The notes: a model not told the origin generated them from the letters alone. A stretch of DNA of 64,000 nt from Streptomyces sp. NBC_01288 (GCF_035982055.1 NZ_CP108427.1:186001-250000); one strand, 5' to 3'; positions 29,241-38,628 are shown, counted from the stretch's first letter. A program made the numbers and translations.

Positions 29241-29945
29241 TCAGCCGTTGAAGACCGTCTGGGAACGGCGCTCGTACCAGGCCGTCAGATGCTCGCCGGA
29301 AGTGATGACGTGCTCGCGCATCAACGCGTCGGCGCGGTCGGCGTCGTGCGCGGCCAACGCGTCGATCACCGCTTCGTGCTGACGGATGTTCAGGTGCCGA
29401 TGGCGCTCGTCGCCGGCGAGGGCGAGCGAGGAGACGTTGCGCGGGAAGCTCTCGTTGATCCGGTCGATCATCCGGGTCAGCCAGGGGTTGTCGGCCGCTT
29501 CGCAGATGACCGTGTGGAAACAGTCGTTGGCCGCCGTGGTGGTGAGTCCGCCCGCGTCCCTCACCTCACCCTCGGATCGTGCCACCGCCTCGCAGAGCAC
29601 GGCGTTGTGCTCGCGCAGCGCGGCGAGCCCGCGTTCCGTGATCCGGGAAGCGGCGCGCCGGGCGGCCATTCCCTCCAGCTCGGCCCGGACCTCGTAGGCC
29701 TGGCGCACCTCCCAGGGGGCGGGCACCCGCACCACCGCACCGCGGTTCGGCTGCATCTCGATCAGCCCGCCGTTCTGCAGTTGGCGCAGCGCCTCGCGCA
29801 CCGGTGTGCGGCTGACCCCGAACTCGGTGGCCAGCGCCGCCTGGCGCAGCGGTTTGCCGATCGCCAGCTCGCCGTTCATGATCCGCGCGCGGATGCGGGC
29901 CGCGATGTCGTCGACGAGGGGACTCTCGTCAGTCTGAGGCGTCAT
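29241..29945 (-). CDS. GntR-family regulator, FadR/FCD subfamily
   Basis: The 234-residue protein has the N-terminal winged helix (LRQAALATEFGVSRTPVREALRQL, residues about 33-56) and an all-helical FCD ligand domain with conserved Asp/His metal-type residues (NDCFHTVI, RQHEAVIDAL, LMREHV). It is divergent from the second catabolic operon and convergent with the first. An operator-like element shared by both operons and the MBL gene lies 93 bp upstream of its start. It is therefore the likely ligand-responsive repressor of the whole 15.8-38.0 kb island and of itself. Confidence 0.9.
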   Translation of the reverse strand: MTPQTDESPLVDDIAARIRARIMNGELAIGKPLRQAALATEFGVSRTPVREALRQLQNGGLIEMQPNRGAVVRVPAPWEVRQAYEVRAELEGMAARRAASRITERGLAALREHNAVLCEAVARSEGEVRDAGGLTTTAANDCFHTVICEAADNPWLTRMIDRINESFPRNVSSLALAGDERHRHLNIRQHEAVIDALAAHDADRADALMREHVITSGEHLTAWYERRSQTVFNG

Positions 29946-30037
29946 CGGAGTCGGTCAAACCCTTCTCGGGGGCGGTCGGGGGCTGCGCGGTGGTGGAGCA
30001 GTTTCCCACGCGGCCGGGGGCGTCCACAGCCGCTCAT

Positions 30038-30070
30038 TTTTGGATCCACTTCCATGATATCCGCATCCAA
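30038..30070 (+). promoter_or_regulatory. candidate GntR operator S3, GntR/second-operon divergent promoter
   Basis: TTTTGGATCCA at 30038-30048, then GCATCCAA with its ATCC centred 21 bp downstream (30065-30070). The AGGAGGG ribosome-binding site of the cyclase gene begins at 30072. The element is shared with 15672 and 16715 and sits between the GntR gene (start 29945) and the second operon (start 30083), where it could control both. Confidence 0.6.
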
Positions 30071-30082
30071 TAGGAGGGCCGC

Positions 30083-30736
30083 ATGAATCTGGACTTCGCC
30101 AAGGCGATCGACGTGTCCGTTCCCATCCATCCCGGCATGCTCCACTGGGGCCGCCGCCCCGAGGTGGAGATCGTCGAGTCCCGTACCGCCGGCGATCCCT
30201 CCAACGTCAGCCGCTGGCGCATCGGCGCCCACACCGGCACCCACATCGACGCTCCGGCCCACTTCATCGACGGCGGCAAGACGGTCGACCGGCTCGACCT
30301 GACCGCCCTCAACGGAACCGCGCGGGTCCTCGACCTCACCCACGTCAAGGAGCAGATCACCGCCGCCGACCTCGACGCGGCCGGCCTCGGCACCGAGGAA
30401 CGCGTACTGCTGCGCACCAGCAACTCCGAGGGCGTCCTGCGCAGCCCGTGGAAGGCCCGGGAGTGGGTCGGACTCGCCCCCGACGGAGCGGAACGGCTCA
30501 TCGAGGCCGGGGTACGCACCGCCGGCATCGACTATCTGAGCATCGAGGCCGTCGCCTACACCACCCACTGGGAGACCCACCAACTCCTGTGCGCCGCCGA
30601 TGTGTTGATCCTGGAGGTCGTGGACCTTCTGCACGCACCGGCCGGGGTCTACGACATGCTCTCCCTCCCCCTACCCCTCCAGGGCGCCGAAGCCGCACCC
30701 TCCCGCACCGTGCTCCTCCCGAGGAGCGCGGCGTGA
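30083..30736 (+). CDS. cyclase-family metal-dependent hydrolase (kynurenine formamidase/isatin hydrolase-like)
   Basis: The 217-residue protein contains the cyclase-family signature IGAHTGTHIDAPAHFIDGG (HxGTHxDxPxH, about residues 49-67), which supplies His/Asp ligands for Zn or Mn, and later TAGIDYLSIE. Family members hydrolyse amide bonds of aryl formamides (KynB) or open isatin. It follows an AGGAGGG site 30 bp after the operator and overlaps the next gene by GTGA. Amide or lactam hydrolysis in an aromatic-amine pathway is a reasonable inference. Confidence 0.85.
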   Translation: MNLDFAKAIDVSVPIHPGMLHWGRRPEVEIVESRTAGDPSNVSRWRIGAHTGTHIDAPAHFIDGGKTVDRLDLTALNGTARVLDLTHVKEQITAADLDAAGLGTEERVLLRTSNSEGVLRSPWKAREWVGLAPDGAERLIEAGVRTAGIDYLSIEAVAYTTHWETHQLLCAADVLILEVVDLLHAPAGVYDMLSLPLPLQGAEAAPSRTVLLPRSAA

Positions 30737-32274
30737 CAACCGCCTCCCCGCTGATCCTGGCCGCACCGCACCCGGCGGCGCTGACGGCGGCCCGCCGCGC
30801 GGCCGAGCGAGGCGGCAACGCCGTGGACGCGGCGCTGGCGGCAGCCGCCGCGCTCACCGTCGTCTACCCCCACCAGTGCTCCCTGGGCGGCGACTTGATC
30901 GCCCTCGTGCACGCCCCGGGCGGCTCGGTGCGCGCGGTGGTCTCGGCGGGGGCCGCCGCACAGGCCGTAGACGTCGACGCGTTGCGCGCCGCCGACCGGC
31001 GGATGCCCGCGCAGGGGCCGCAGACGGTGACCGTGCCCGGTGTGGTGGCGGGCTGGGCCGCGCTCGCCGACGCCCACGGCACGTCCGGCGCCCTGGCCGA
31101 CGCACTTCGGGATGCCGCCGAACTGGCCGAGGACGGGGCCACCGTGTCGGCCGGTCTGGCGCGTGCCGTCCGTGAACGGGCCCTGCAGATCAGCGCGGAC
31201 CCCGGGCTCACCGCACTGCTGACCGGCCCCGACGGCACACCACTCGACGAGGGCGCCCCGCTCCCCCAGCCCCAACTGGCCGCCGTGCTAAGGACGCTCG
31301 CCGACGATCCGTCGTCCTTCTACCGGGGCGCGGTCGCCGAGGCGTTGGCGAACGGCCTGCGCCGGGCCGGGAGTTCGCTCACCGCGAGCGATCTCGCGGC
31401 CCATCAGGCCGAGAACGTCGAGCCGTTGACGCTGGACGTGGCCGGAACTCGCTGGTGGACCGCCCCGCCGCCGAGCCAGGGGGCGAGTCTGCTGGCCCTC
31501 CTGGAAACCGCCGCGTCGGCTGCGAAGCTGTCCGAGCCGGACCGCACCGGCGTGCTGGCGGCTCGCTGCCAAGACGCCTCGGCAGCACGGGACTTGCTGC
31601 TCGGCGACCCGCTCGGTCCCTCGCCCGTCGACCTGGACGGATTGCTGCGCCCGGCTCCGCTCGCCGGTGCGCGAGCGCCCGAGCCGTCCTTCCGGCCCGC
31701 CGGAGACACCGTCGCGATCACCGCCGTGGACGCTTCCGGGCTGGCCGTCTCCCTGATCCAGAGCGTCTACCAGACCTTCGGCTCCGGCATCTGCGAACCG
31801 GAGACCGGCATCGTCCTGCACAACCGGGGCTCGGCGTTCAGCCTGCTGCCCGGCCATCCGGCTCTGATCGGACCGGGGTTGCGGCCCCCGCACACCCTGT
31901 GCCCAGTGCTCGGCCGGTCCGCCGAGTTGCTGCTCGCGGCCGGTTGCCAGGGCGGTCGGGCGCAGCCGCAGATCCTCGCCCAGACCGTGCCCGATCTGAT
32001 GGATCCGGCCGCCGATCCGGTCGCCGTACTGGACCGGCCCCGCTGGGTGATCGGCGCCCGCGACATCGGCCACGAGACACCGACGCTGCTGGCCGAACCC
32101 GGATCCGTCCCAACGGACGCGTTCCCGTCGGTGGTTCCGGTCGTCGTGGCGCCGGGCCGTACCGATCTGGCCGGTCACACCCAGGCCGTACGACTGTCCG
32201 CCGACGGTCGACTGGACGGCGCCTCCGATCCCCGCGCCGACGGCGGAACCACCTTGGAAGGAAGCACCCCGTGA
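30733..32274 (+). CDS. gamma-glutamyltransferase-like Ntn hydrolase
   Basis: The 513-residue protein has GGT-family blocks: AAPHPAALTAARRAAERGGNA near the N-terminus (two halves, residues 8-28), YPHQCSLGGDLIALVH, a self-processing Thr region GDTVAITAVDASGLAVSLIQS (Thr in the usual TTHxS position, with the following His replaced by Ala), and FGSGICEPETGIVLHNRG. No signal peptide is visible, unlike most secreted GGTs, so it should be cytoplasmic. GGT-like enzymes cleave gamma-glutamyl amides. With the GS-like ligase three genes downstream, it could remove a gamma-glutamyl group added earlier in the pathway (inference). Confidence 0.8.
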   Translation: MTTASPLILAAPHPAALTAARRAAERGGNAVDAALAAAAALTVVYPHQCSLGGDLIALVHAPGGSVRAVVSAGAAAQAVDVDALRAADRRMPAQGPQTVTVPGVVAGWAALADAHGTSGALADALRDAAELAEDGATVSAGLARAVRERALQISADPGLTALLTGPDGTPLDEGAPLPQPQLAAVLRTLADDPSSFYRGAVAEALANGLRRAGSSLTASDLAAHQAENVEPLTLDVAGTRWWTAPPPSQGASLLALLETAASAAKLSEPDRTGVLAARCQDASAARDLLLGDPLGPSPVDLDGLLRPAPLAGARAPEPSFRPAGDTVAITAVDASGLAVSLIQSVYQTFGSGICEPETGIVLHNRGSAFSLLPGHPALIGPGLRPPHTLCPVLGRSAELLLAAGCQGGRAQPQILAQTVPDLMDPAADPVAVLDRPRWVIGARDIGHETPTLLAEPGSVPTDAFPSVVPVVVAPGRTDLAGHTQAVRLSADGRLDGASDPRADGGTTLEGSTP

Positions 32275-34217
32275 GCACTCTCGCCCCCGAACCCGCACCG
32301 GCCGACGCGCCCCACCCGCTGGACCCGCTCACCATCACCGAACTGGCCACGGCCGTAAAGGTGTTGAGAGCCGACACCCGGGTCCCCGACGATTCGCGCT
32401 TCTGGGGTCTGGCGCTGGACGAGGACCACGCCCGCCGCGCGGCCCCTGGGGATGCCCGACGCGCCCGCGCGGTCGTGTTCTCCACCTCCGTGCGCCACGC
32501 CTTCGAGGTCGATCTCGAACTCGGCGACAAGCCGCAGACCACCGCCTGGCGGGAGTTGGACGTACGCAGTCCGGGCTGCTCCTCGGAGGAGGCGAGGCAG
32601 GCGGCGGCCGCCTGTCGCGCCGACCCCCGTTTCCGCGAGGCACTCGCGCTGCGCGGGATCCACGACGTGTCGTTGGTGATGGTGGACCCGGAGTCGATCG
32701 GCGGCTTCGAGCCGCCCGAGTACGCGGGCCGCCGGCTGACCTGGGGCAGCGTCTGGCACCGGACCTCCGAGGACGACAACGGCTACGCCCGCCCGGTGCA
32801 GGGCGTGGTGCCGATCATCGACATGGAGACCATGGAGATCCTGCACATCGAGGACCACGGAGTGGTGCCGCTGTCGGAGGAGTCGGGCGTGTTCGCGGCC
32901 GGGACGGTGGACGAGCGGCCGGGGCTGAAGCCGCTGGAGGTCGTCCAGCCCGAGGGGCCGAGTTTCACCGTCACCGGGCAGCGGATCGACTGGCAGGGGT
33001 GGTCGGTCCGGGTGGGCTTCAGTCATCGTGAGGGGCTCGTGCTGCACGACCTAGCCTTCGCCGCGGCCGGGAAGGGTCGTCGGCAGGTGATCCGGCGTGC
33101 GGCCGTCAACGAGATGTACGTCCCGTACTTCGACACGGCGTCCACCCAGTACCGCAAGAACTTCTTCGACTGGGGCGAGTACGGCGCCGGTCCACTCACC
33201 AACTCCCTTGCTCTGGGCTGCGATTGCCTCGGTGTCATCCAGTACTTCGACGCGGCGGTGTTGGGCGGCGACGGCGTCCCCCGGCTGATCCCCAACGCCG
33301 TGTGTGTGCACGAGGAGGACGACGGCATCCTCTGGAAGCACCACGACGGGCGCACGGGCCGTACGGAGGTGCGCCGTTCGCGCCGGCTGATCATCTCGGC
33401 GTTCGCGACCGTGGCCAACTACGACTACGGCTTCTACTGGTCGCTGTACCAGGACGGTTCGGTGATGCTGGAGATCAAGATGACCGGCATCCTGTCCGCG
33501 ACCGGCGTCGAGGAGGACGAGGCGACGCCGTACGCGCGCCGGGTCGCGCCGAACGTCGCGGTCACCAACCACCAGCACTTCTTCAGCGTCCGCCTCGACA
33601 TGGCGGTGGACGGTGACCCCAACCGGCTGGTCGAGGTCACCGCCGAGCACGAGCCCGACCCGGTCCTCGACCCGTACGGCAACGCGGCCCGGACCGTGCT
33701 GCGGCCGATCCTCAGCGAGTCGGAGGGCGCCCGGCGCACCGATCCGTCCCGTGGGCTGCACTGGCGGGTGGAGAGCACCGAGTCCCGCAACCGGATGGGC
33801 GAACCGACCGCGTACCGCGTGCACTTGGAGAACACGGCGGTGCTGCCGGTGCGCGAGGACAGTGTGTGCGCCCGCCGAGCCCCGTTCGTGGGGCGGCAGT
33901 TGTGGGCCACGGCCTACGACGCGGACCGGCGGTTCGTCGGCGGCGAGTACCCGAACCAGGCCGAGCCGGGCGCGGACGGCGTGCACAAGTGGCAGGAGGA
34001 GAACCGGTCGTTGGACGGCACGGACCTCGTGCTGTGGGCCACGGTCGGCTCGCACCACTTCCCGCGTCCCGAGGAGTGGCCGGTGATGCCGGTGGCCAAG
34101 GCCCGGCTGCGGCTGGAGCCGGACGGCTTCTTCGACCGCAACCCGGCGCTGGACGTGCCCGCGCCCAACTCCTGCCACACGCCGAGCCCTTCGGCTCCGG
34201 ACCACTGCTGCGGCTGA
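32271..34217 (+). CDS. copper-containing amine oxidase (TPQ enzyme)
   Basis: The 648-residue protein shows the D2-D3-D4 layout of bacterial copper amine oxidases. The TPQ precursor is Tyr 384 in ANYDYGFYW, copper ligands are His 434 and His 436 (NHQHFFSVRLDM) with a third at 595/596 (VGSHHFPRPEEWPVMP), and the catalytic base is Asp 300 in FFDWGEYGAG, where the residue two before the Asp is Phe instead of the usual gate Tyr. It oxidises a primary amine to an aldehyde with NH3 and H2O2. No signal peptide is seen. It overlaps the GGT-like gene by GTGA. The product aldehyde would fit the ALDH in the first operon. Confidence 0.92.
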   Translation: MSTLAPEPAPADAPHPLDPLTITELATAVKVLRADTRVPDDSRFWGLALDEDHARRAAPGDARRARAVVFSTSVRHAFEVDLELGDKPQTTAWRELDVRSPGCSSEEARQAAAACRADPRFREALALRGIHDVSLVMVDPESIGGFEPPEYAGRRLTWGSVWHRTSEDDNGYARPVQGVVPIIDMETMEILHIEDHGVVPLSEESGVFAAGTVDERPGLKPLEVVQPEGPSFTVTGQRIDWQGWSVRVGFSHREGLVLHDLAFAAAGKGRRQVIRRAAVNEMYVPYFDTASTQYRKNFFDWGEYGAGPLTNSLALGCDCLGVIQYFDAAVLGGDGVPRLIPNAVCVHEEDDGILWKHHDGRTGRTEVRRSRRLIISAFATVANYDYGFYWSLYQDGSVMLEIKMTGILSATGVEEDEATPYARRVAPNVAVTNHQHFFSVRLDMAVDGDPNRLVEVTAEHEPDPVLDPYGNAARTVLRPILSESEGARRTDPSRGLHWRVESTESRNRMGEPTAYRVHLENTAVLPVREDSVCARRAPFVGRQLWATAYDADRRFVGGEYPNQAEPGADGVHKWQEENRSLDGTDLVLWATVGSHHFPRPEEWPVMPVAKARLRLEPDGFFDRNPALDVPAPNSCHTPSPSAPDHCCG

Positions 34218-34245
34218 CCGCGCCCCCTCCCCCGAAAGGCGTCCC

Positions 34246-35598
34246 ATGCGCGAGGAAGAGAACACACGGCTCACCCGGACCGGTCCCGGTACCCCGGCCG
34301 GTGAGTGGATGCGCCGCTACTGGCAGCCGATCGCCCTCAGCGAGGAACTCGACGGCGCACGACCGCTGGTGGCACCCAAGGTGATGGGCCAGGAGCTGGT
34401 CCTGTTCCGCGACGAACACGGCGAGCTGGGCCTCGTCGACCGCGGCTGCCCGCACCGCGGCGCCGACCTGGCGCTCGGCCGGCTGGAGGACGGCGGGCTG
34501 CGCTGCTGCTTCCACGGCTGGCTGTTCGCCCGTGACGGCTCCTGTCTGGACACGCCCGCCGAGCCCGTCGACAGCCCGCTCAAGTCCCGGGTACGGCTGG
34601 GCAGTTACCCGGTCCGCGAGATCAACGGGATCATCTGGGGCTACCTCGGCCCCGGCGAACCGCCCCAACTCCCCGCCCTGGACTGCTTCCAGGCCCCCGC
34701 CGACCACGCCTTCGCCTGGAAAGGGCTGCTGGAGTGCAACTGGCTCCAGGCCCTGGAGGTCGGCATCGACCCCGCCCACGCCTCCTACCTGCACCGCTTC
34801 TTCCAGGACGAGGACCCCGCCGACAGCTACGGAAAACAGTTCCGAGCCGCCTCCCAGGGCACCGACCTCCCGATGACGAAGATCCTGCGCGAGTACGGCC
34901 GCCCCGACATCGACGCCGTCCGCACTCCGTACGGCATCCGCCTCACCGCCCGGCGCACGCTCGATGGCACGGACACCCAGGGCCTGCCGATGGACGGCAG
35001 CCGTACCCATGTCCGTATCACCCACCAGGTGTTCCCGCACGCCTTCCACATCCCGCTCGACGCGGAGACGGCGATCACCCAGTGGCATGTGCCGATCGAC
35101 GACAACTCAAGTTACTGGTATGCCCTGTTCACCAGCGTCGGCGGTCCGGTGGACCAGGACGAGATGCGCCGGCAGCGGGTCGGCGCGGTCACCCTGCCCG
35201 ACTACCGGCCGCGCTTCGGCCGCGCGAACGGCTACGGCTACGACCCGGCGGAGCAGCGCACGACGACGTACACCGGGCTCGGCACCGACATCAACGTGCA
35301 CGACCAGTGGGCGGTTGAGGGCCAGGGAACCGTCCAGGACCGTACCCGCGAGCATCTGGGCCGCTCCGACAAGGCCATCGTGATGTACCGGCGGATGCTC
35401 GGCGAGGCCATCACCGCCGTCGAGCGCGGCGAGGACCCGCCGCTGGTGCTGTCGGCCGAAGAGGCAGGGCGGTTGCACGGACCGGTCGCCCTGGACGGGA
35501 TCGGCCCCACCGAGGGCTGGCTGGAGCACTGGACGGCCGTCACCGACAAGCAGCGCGCCGACAGCAGCTGGGCGCGGCCGCTGGGAACGGACGGCTGA
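34246..35598 (+). CDS. Rieske non-heme iron oxygenase, alpha-subunit-only type
   Basis: The 450-residue protein has the Rieske [2Fe-2S] site RGCPHRG...CCFHGW (Cys 68, His 70, Cys 88, His 90) and the mononuclear iron facial triad in NWLQALEVGIDPAHASYLH (Asp 175, His 178, His 183). It resembles the phthalate/phenoxybenzoate dioxygenase and VanA group, which work without a beta subunit and with a VanB-type reductase; such a reductase is two genes downstream. Chemistry could be ring hydroxylation or O-/N-demethylation. It is separated from the copper amine oxidase gene by 28 bp. Confidence 0.9.
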   Translation: MREEENTRLTRTGPGTPAGEWMRRYWQPIALSEELDGARPLVAPKVMGQELVLFRDEHGELGLVDRGCPHRGADLALGRLEDGGLRCCFHGWLFARDGSCLDTPAEPVDSPLKSRVRLGSYPVREINGIIWGYLGPGEPPQLPALDCFQAPADHAFAWKGLLECNWLQALEVGIDPAHASYLHRFFQDEDPADSYGKQFRAASQGTDLPMTKILREYGRPDIDAVRTPYGIRLTARRTLDGTDTQGLPMDGSRTHVRITHQVFPHAFHIPLDAETAITQWHVPIDDNSSYWYALFTSVGGPVDQDEMRRQRVGAVTLPDYRPRFGRANGYGYDPAEQRTTTYTGLGTDINVHDQWAVEGQGTVQDRTREHLGRSDKAIVMYRRMLGEAITAVERGEDPPLVLSAEEAGRLHGPVALDGIGPTEGWLEHWTAVTDKQRADSSWARPLGTDG

Positions 35599-35603
35599 GC
35601 CGC

Positions 35604-37040
35604 GTGGGATTCATCGAACGGCACGGCCTGTGGAACGCCGAACAGGCCGCCGCCGCACGGGAGATAGGCGAACGCGCCGAGAGCGGCGGGATGACGGTGG
35701 TGCGGCTGGTCTTCGCCGACCAGCACGGTCTGCTGCGCGGCAAGACCGTCACCCTGGGCGAACTCACCAACGTCCTGCGCGACGGCACCGGCATCGCCTC
35801 GTCGCTGCTCGCCAAGGACACCTCCGGGCGGACCGTGTTCCCGCTCTTCACCAAGGAGACACCGCTCGGGCTGCCCGAACTCCGGGGCGCCGCCGACATG
35901 GTGATGGTGCCCGACCCGCTGACCTTCCGGATGCTGCCGTGGTCGCCGGGTACGGGCTGGCTGCTGTGCGATCTGCGCTTCACCTCCGGCGCGCCGGTCC
36001 CGCTGTGCACGCGCGGGCTGCTGCGCTCGGTCCTCGACCAGGCCGACGGGCTCACCTACCGCACCGGTCTGGAGGTGGAGTTCCACCTGTTCCGGCTCGA
36101 CGACCCGCGTCTGGGCCCCGGTGATCAGGGTCAGCCGGGTGCCGCGCCCGAGGTCGGCATGCTCAACCACGGCTACCAGTACCTCAGCGAGCTTCGCTAC
36201 GACGAACTCGACCCCATCCTCGACGTCCTGCGCTCCACCATCGAGGGCCTGGGCCTCCCGTTGCGCAGCCTGGAGGTGGAATTCGGGCCGAGCCAGGTCG
36301 AGTTGACGCTCCAGCCCGCCGACGGCCTGGGCACGGCCGACGCGATGGTGCTGCTGCGCAGCGCCGTGAAGCAGGTCGCCGCCCGCCACGGCCATCACGC
36401 CACCTTCATGTGCCGACCCCATCTGCCGGGCGTCTTCTCCAGCGGCTGGCATCTGCACCAGAGCATGCTGCGGGACGGCGTGGGCATCTTCGCGCCGGAG
36501 ACCGGCGAACTCACCGCGTCCGGGCCGCCGTTGTCGCCGTACGGGACCGCCTTTCTGGGTGGGCTGTTGCGGCACGCGCGGGCCACGAGTGCGTTCTCGA
36601 CGCCGACTCTCAATGGTTTCAAGCGCTTTCGCTCGCTGTCGTTGGCGCCGGACCGCGCGGTCTGGGGGCGCGACAATCGCGGGGCGATGGTGCGGGTGCT
36701 GGGTGACGGTCCGTCATCCAGCCGTCTGGAGAACCGGATCGGGGAGCCGGCCGCCAACCCCTACCTCTACCTCGCCTCCCAACTCGCCGCCGGTCTGGAG
36801 GGCGTGGCGGGCGAACTGGAACCCGGACCGGCCGCCGACGAGCCCTACGCGGCACGCGCCGAACCGCTCCCCCGCTCACTGGGCGAGGCCCTCGACGCGC
36901 TGGAGTCCGACCGTATGCTCGCCGACCGGCTCGGCAAGGACTTCGTGGCGTACTACACGAGCATCAAGCGAGCCGAGATCAATCGCTTCAGTCAAGAGGT
37001 GACCGACTGGGAACAGCGGGAGTACTTCCGTGTCTTCTGA
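35604..37040 (+). CDS. glutamine-synthetase-like gamma-glutamyl ligase
   Basis: The 478-residue protein has a GS catalytic domain: GLEVEFHLF (metal Glu residues), EVEFGPSQVELTL, the SGWHLHQSM His, NGFKRFR for substrate contact, and RLENRIGEPAANPYLYLA with the Glu/Arg active-site set. The extended N-terminal beta-grasp segment (RLVFADQHGLLRGKTV) fits the GlnA-like ligases that glutamylate amines (PuuA, gamma-glutamylanilide synthetase and similar) rather than ammonia. The gene sits between the Rieske oxygenase (5-bp gap) and its reductase (11-bp overlap), which ties it to the oxygenase reaction. Starts at GTG 35604. Confidence 0.88.
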   Translation: MGFIERHGLWNAEQAAAAREIGERAESGGMTVVRLVFADQHGLLRGKTVTLGELTNVLRDGTGIASSLLAKDTSGRTVFPLFTKETPLGLPELRGAADMVMVPDPLTFRMLPWSPGTGWLLCDLRFTSGAPVPLCTRGLLRSVLDQADGLTYRTGLEVEFHLFRLDDPRLGPGDQGQPGAAPEVGMLNHGYQYLSELRYDELDPILDVLRSTIEGLGLPLRSLEVEFGPSQVELTLQPADGLGTADAMVLLRSAVKQVAARHGHHATFMCRPHLPGVFSSGWHLHQSMLRDGVGIFAPETGELTASGPPLSPYGTAFLGGLLRHARATSAFSTPTLNGFKRFRSLSLAPDRAVWGRDNRGAMVRVLGDGPSSSRLENRIGEPAANPYLYLASQLAAGLEGVAGELEPGPAADEPYAARAEPLPRSLGEALDALESDRMLADRLGKDFVAYYTSIKRAEINRFSQEVTDWEQREYFRVF

Positions 37041-38016
37041 CCTCGACCACCCCGGTGGGACCACCCAACGCCTCCTGGTCCGACAGGCCCGTTGGGTCGC
37101 CCACCACGTGCTGGAACTCCGGCTGACCCGACCCACCGGCGGCGCCCTGCCGGCCTGGGAGCCGGGCGCGCACGTGGAGTTGACCCTGCCGTCGGGGCTG
37201 CGGCGGGCCTACTCGCTGTGCGGGGAGGTGACAGACACGGAGGCATGGACGATCGCCGTGCACCATGTACCCGAGGGGCGTGGCGGCTCCCGGGAGATCC
37301 ACGAAACCGCCCTGGTGGGACGGGAGATGGAGGTACGCGGGCCGGTCAACCGTTTCCCGCTGCTTCCCGCGCCGGGCTATCTGCTGCTGGCCGGCGGCAT
37401 CGGCGTCACCCCGCTGCTGCCGATGGCCCGCGAACTCACCGCCCGCGGCCTGCCCTGGCGGCTGATCCTCGGCGCCCGCGACCGGTCCCGGCTCGTCTAC
37501 GCCGAGGAGTTGACTGCGTTGGGCGGGGACCGCGTGCTGCTCGTGCCGCAGGACGAGGCGGGCCTCCCGGACCTGGCCGCCGAACTCGCCGCCACCCCGC
37601 CCACGTACGCCGTCTACGCCTGTGGCCCGCGACCGATGCTCGACGCGGTGACGGCCCTGTGCCGTACGGCTGACCCGGCGCGGTCCCTGCACCTGGAACG
37701 CTTCACCGCGGCCACCGACGCGATCCCGGATCAACTCGGCGCGACGAGCGGGGAGTTCGAGGTGGTGCTGACCCGTTCGGGCCTGCGGCTGACCGTGCCC
37801 GCCGACCGTTCCGTGCTGGATGTCGTCCGGGAGAAGCTCCCGGACGTTCCGTACTCCTGCGAGGAGGGTTACTGCGGTACCTGCGAGACGCCGGTGACGG
37901 CCGGGGTCCCGGACCACCGCGACACGGTGATCGAGCCGTCCGAACGCCCCACCGCCACCACGATGATGATCTGCGTGAGCCGCTGCGACTCCCCGGTGCT
38001 GGAGCTGGATCTCTAG
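37030..38016 (+). CDS. VanB-type oxygenase reductase (FMN/NAD(P)H, C-terminal 2Fe-2S)
   Basis: The 328-residue protein has the phthalate-dioxygenase-reductase order: a flavin-binding barrel with RRAYSLCGE (about residues 58-66), an NAD(P)-binding half with LLAGGIGVTPLLPM and VYACGPRPMLDA, and a C-terminal plant-type ferredoxin domain with CEEGYCGTCE and a later Cys in ICVSRC. It would pass electrons from NAD(P)H to the Rieske oxygenase. It overlaps the end of the GS-like gene and ends the operon, converging by four bases with the AsnC gene. Confidence 0.92.
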   Translation: MSSDLDHPGGTTQRLLVRQARWVAHHVLELRLTRPTGGALPAWEPGAHVELTLPSGLRRAYSLCGEVTDTEAWTIAVHHVPEGRGGSREIHETALVGREMEVRGPVNRFPLLPAPGYLLLAGGIGVTPLLPMARELTARGLPWRLILGARDRSRLVYAEELTALGGDRVLLVPQDEAGLPDLAAELAATPPTYAVYACGPRPMLDAVTALCRTADPARSLHLERFTAATDAIPDQLGATSGEFEVVLTRSGLRLTVPADRSVLDVVREKLPDVPYSCEEGYCGTCETPVTAGVPDHRDTVIEPSERPTATTMMICVSRCDSPVLELDL

Positions 38017-38498
38017 GCGCGACCTTTCGCCAGGCGATGCAGCAGAGCCCGAGGCCGGTAGGGGATGACCTCGGCCAGAGAGATGGCCGTGCTGGTCCGG
38101 TCGACTCCTTCGATGGCGAGGATCGCCTTGGTGACGCGGTGCAGGTCCGCCGTGTCCTTGGCGACGACATGGGCGAGGAGGTCGGCGTCGCCGGTGGTGT
38201 AGTGCACCTCGATGACCTCGGGGAGATCGAGCAGTCCCTCGTGGACGCTCTCGGGCTCGGCCTGGCTCACGGCGAGCGACATGAACGCCACCAGGCCGTA
38301 CCCGAGGGCGGCGGGGTCGACACGTCGGCTCACGGGCTTGAGCACGCCCTCAGCCGCCATCCTCCGCAGCCGCGCGTGAACGGTGTTCCGGGCCACGCCC
38401 AGGGTCTGGGCCAAGGCGAGGATCGTCGCGTCCGGGTCGTCGTCCAGGGCCAGGACGATCCGGGCGTCCAAAGGGTCCATCAGTGCCATGGTGCGCAT
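38013..38498 (-). CDS. Lrp/AsnC-family regulator
   Basis: With ATG 38498 (MRTMALMDPLD; ATG 38489 is an alternative) the protein has about 161 residues, normal for the family. The N-terminal HTH reads ILALAQTLGVARNTVHARLRRM, and the C-terminal RAM ligand-binding fold has VHYTTGDADLLAHVVAKDTADLH. It is divergent from an MFS carrier (131 bp apart), so it likely regulates that carrier in response to an amino-acid-like ligand. It is convergent with the catabolic operon. Confidence 0.88.
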   Translation of the reverse strand: MRTMALMDPLDARIVLALDDDPDATILALAQTLGVARNTVHARLRRMAAEGVLKPVSRRVDPAALGYGLVAFMSLAVSQAEPESVHEGLLDLPEVIEVHYTTGDADLLAHVVAKDTADLHRVTKAILAIEGVDRTSTAISLAEVIPYRPRALLHRLAKGRA

Positions 38499-38628
38499 TC
38501 TGCCATCAGATCTCCTATCGATTGAGCATCTGTCGCACCGAACAGAACCTGTATTGCGCGAATGCCCCGCCGCGTGGTCAAGGTGGTGAGCCGTTCCACG
38601 CCTCCACCCTGTTGAAGGACCGCCCGCC

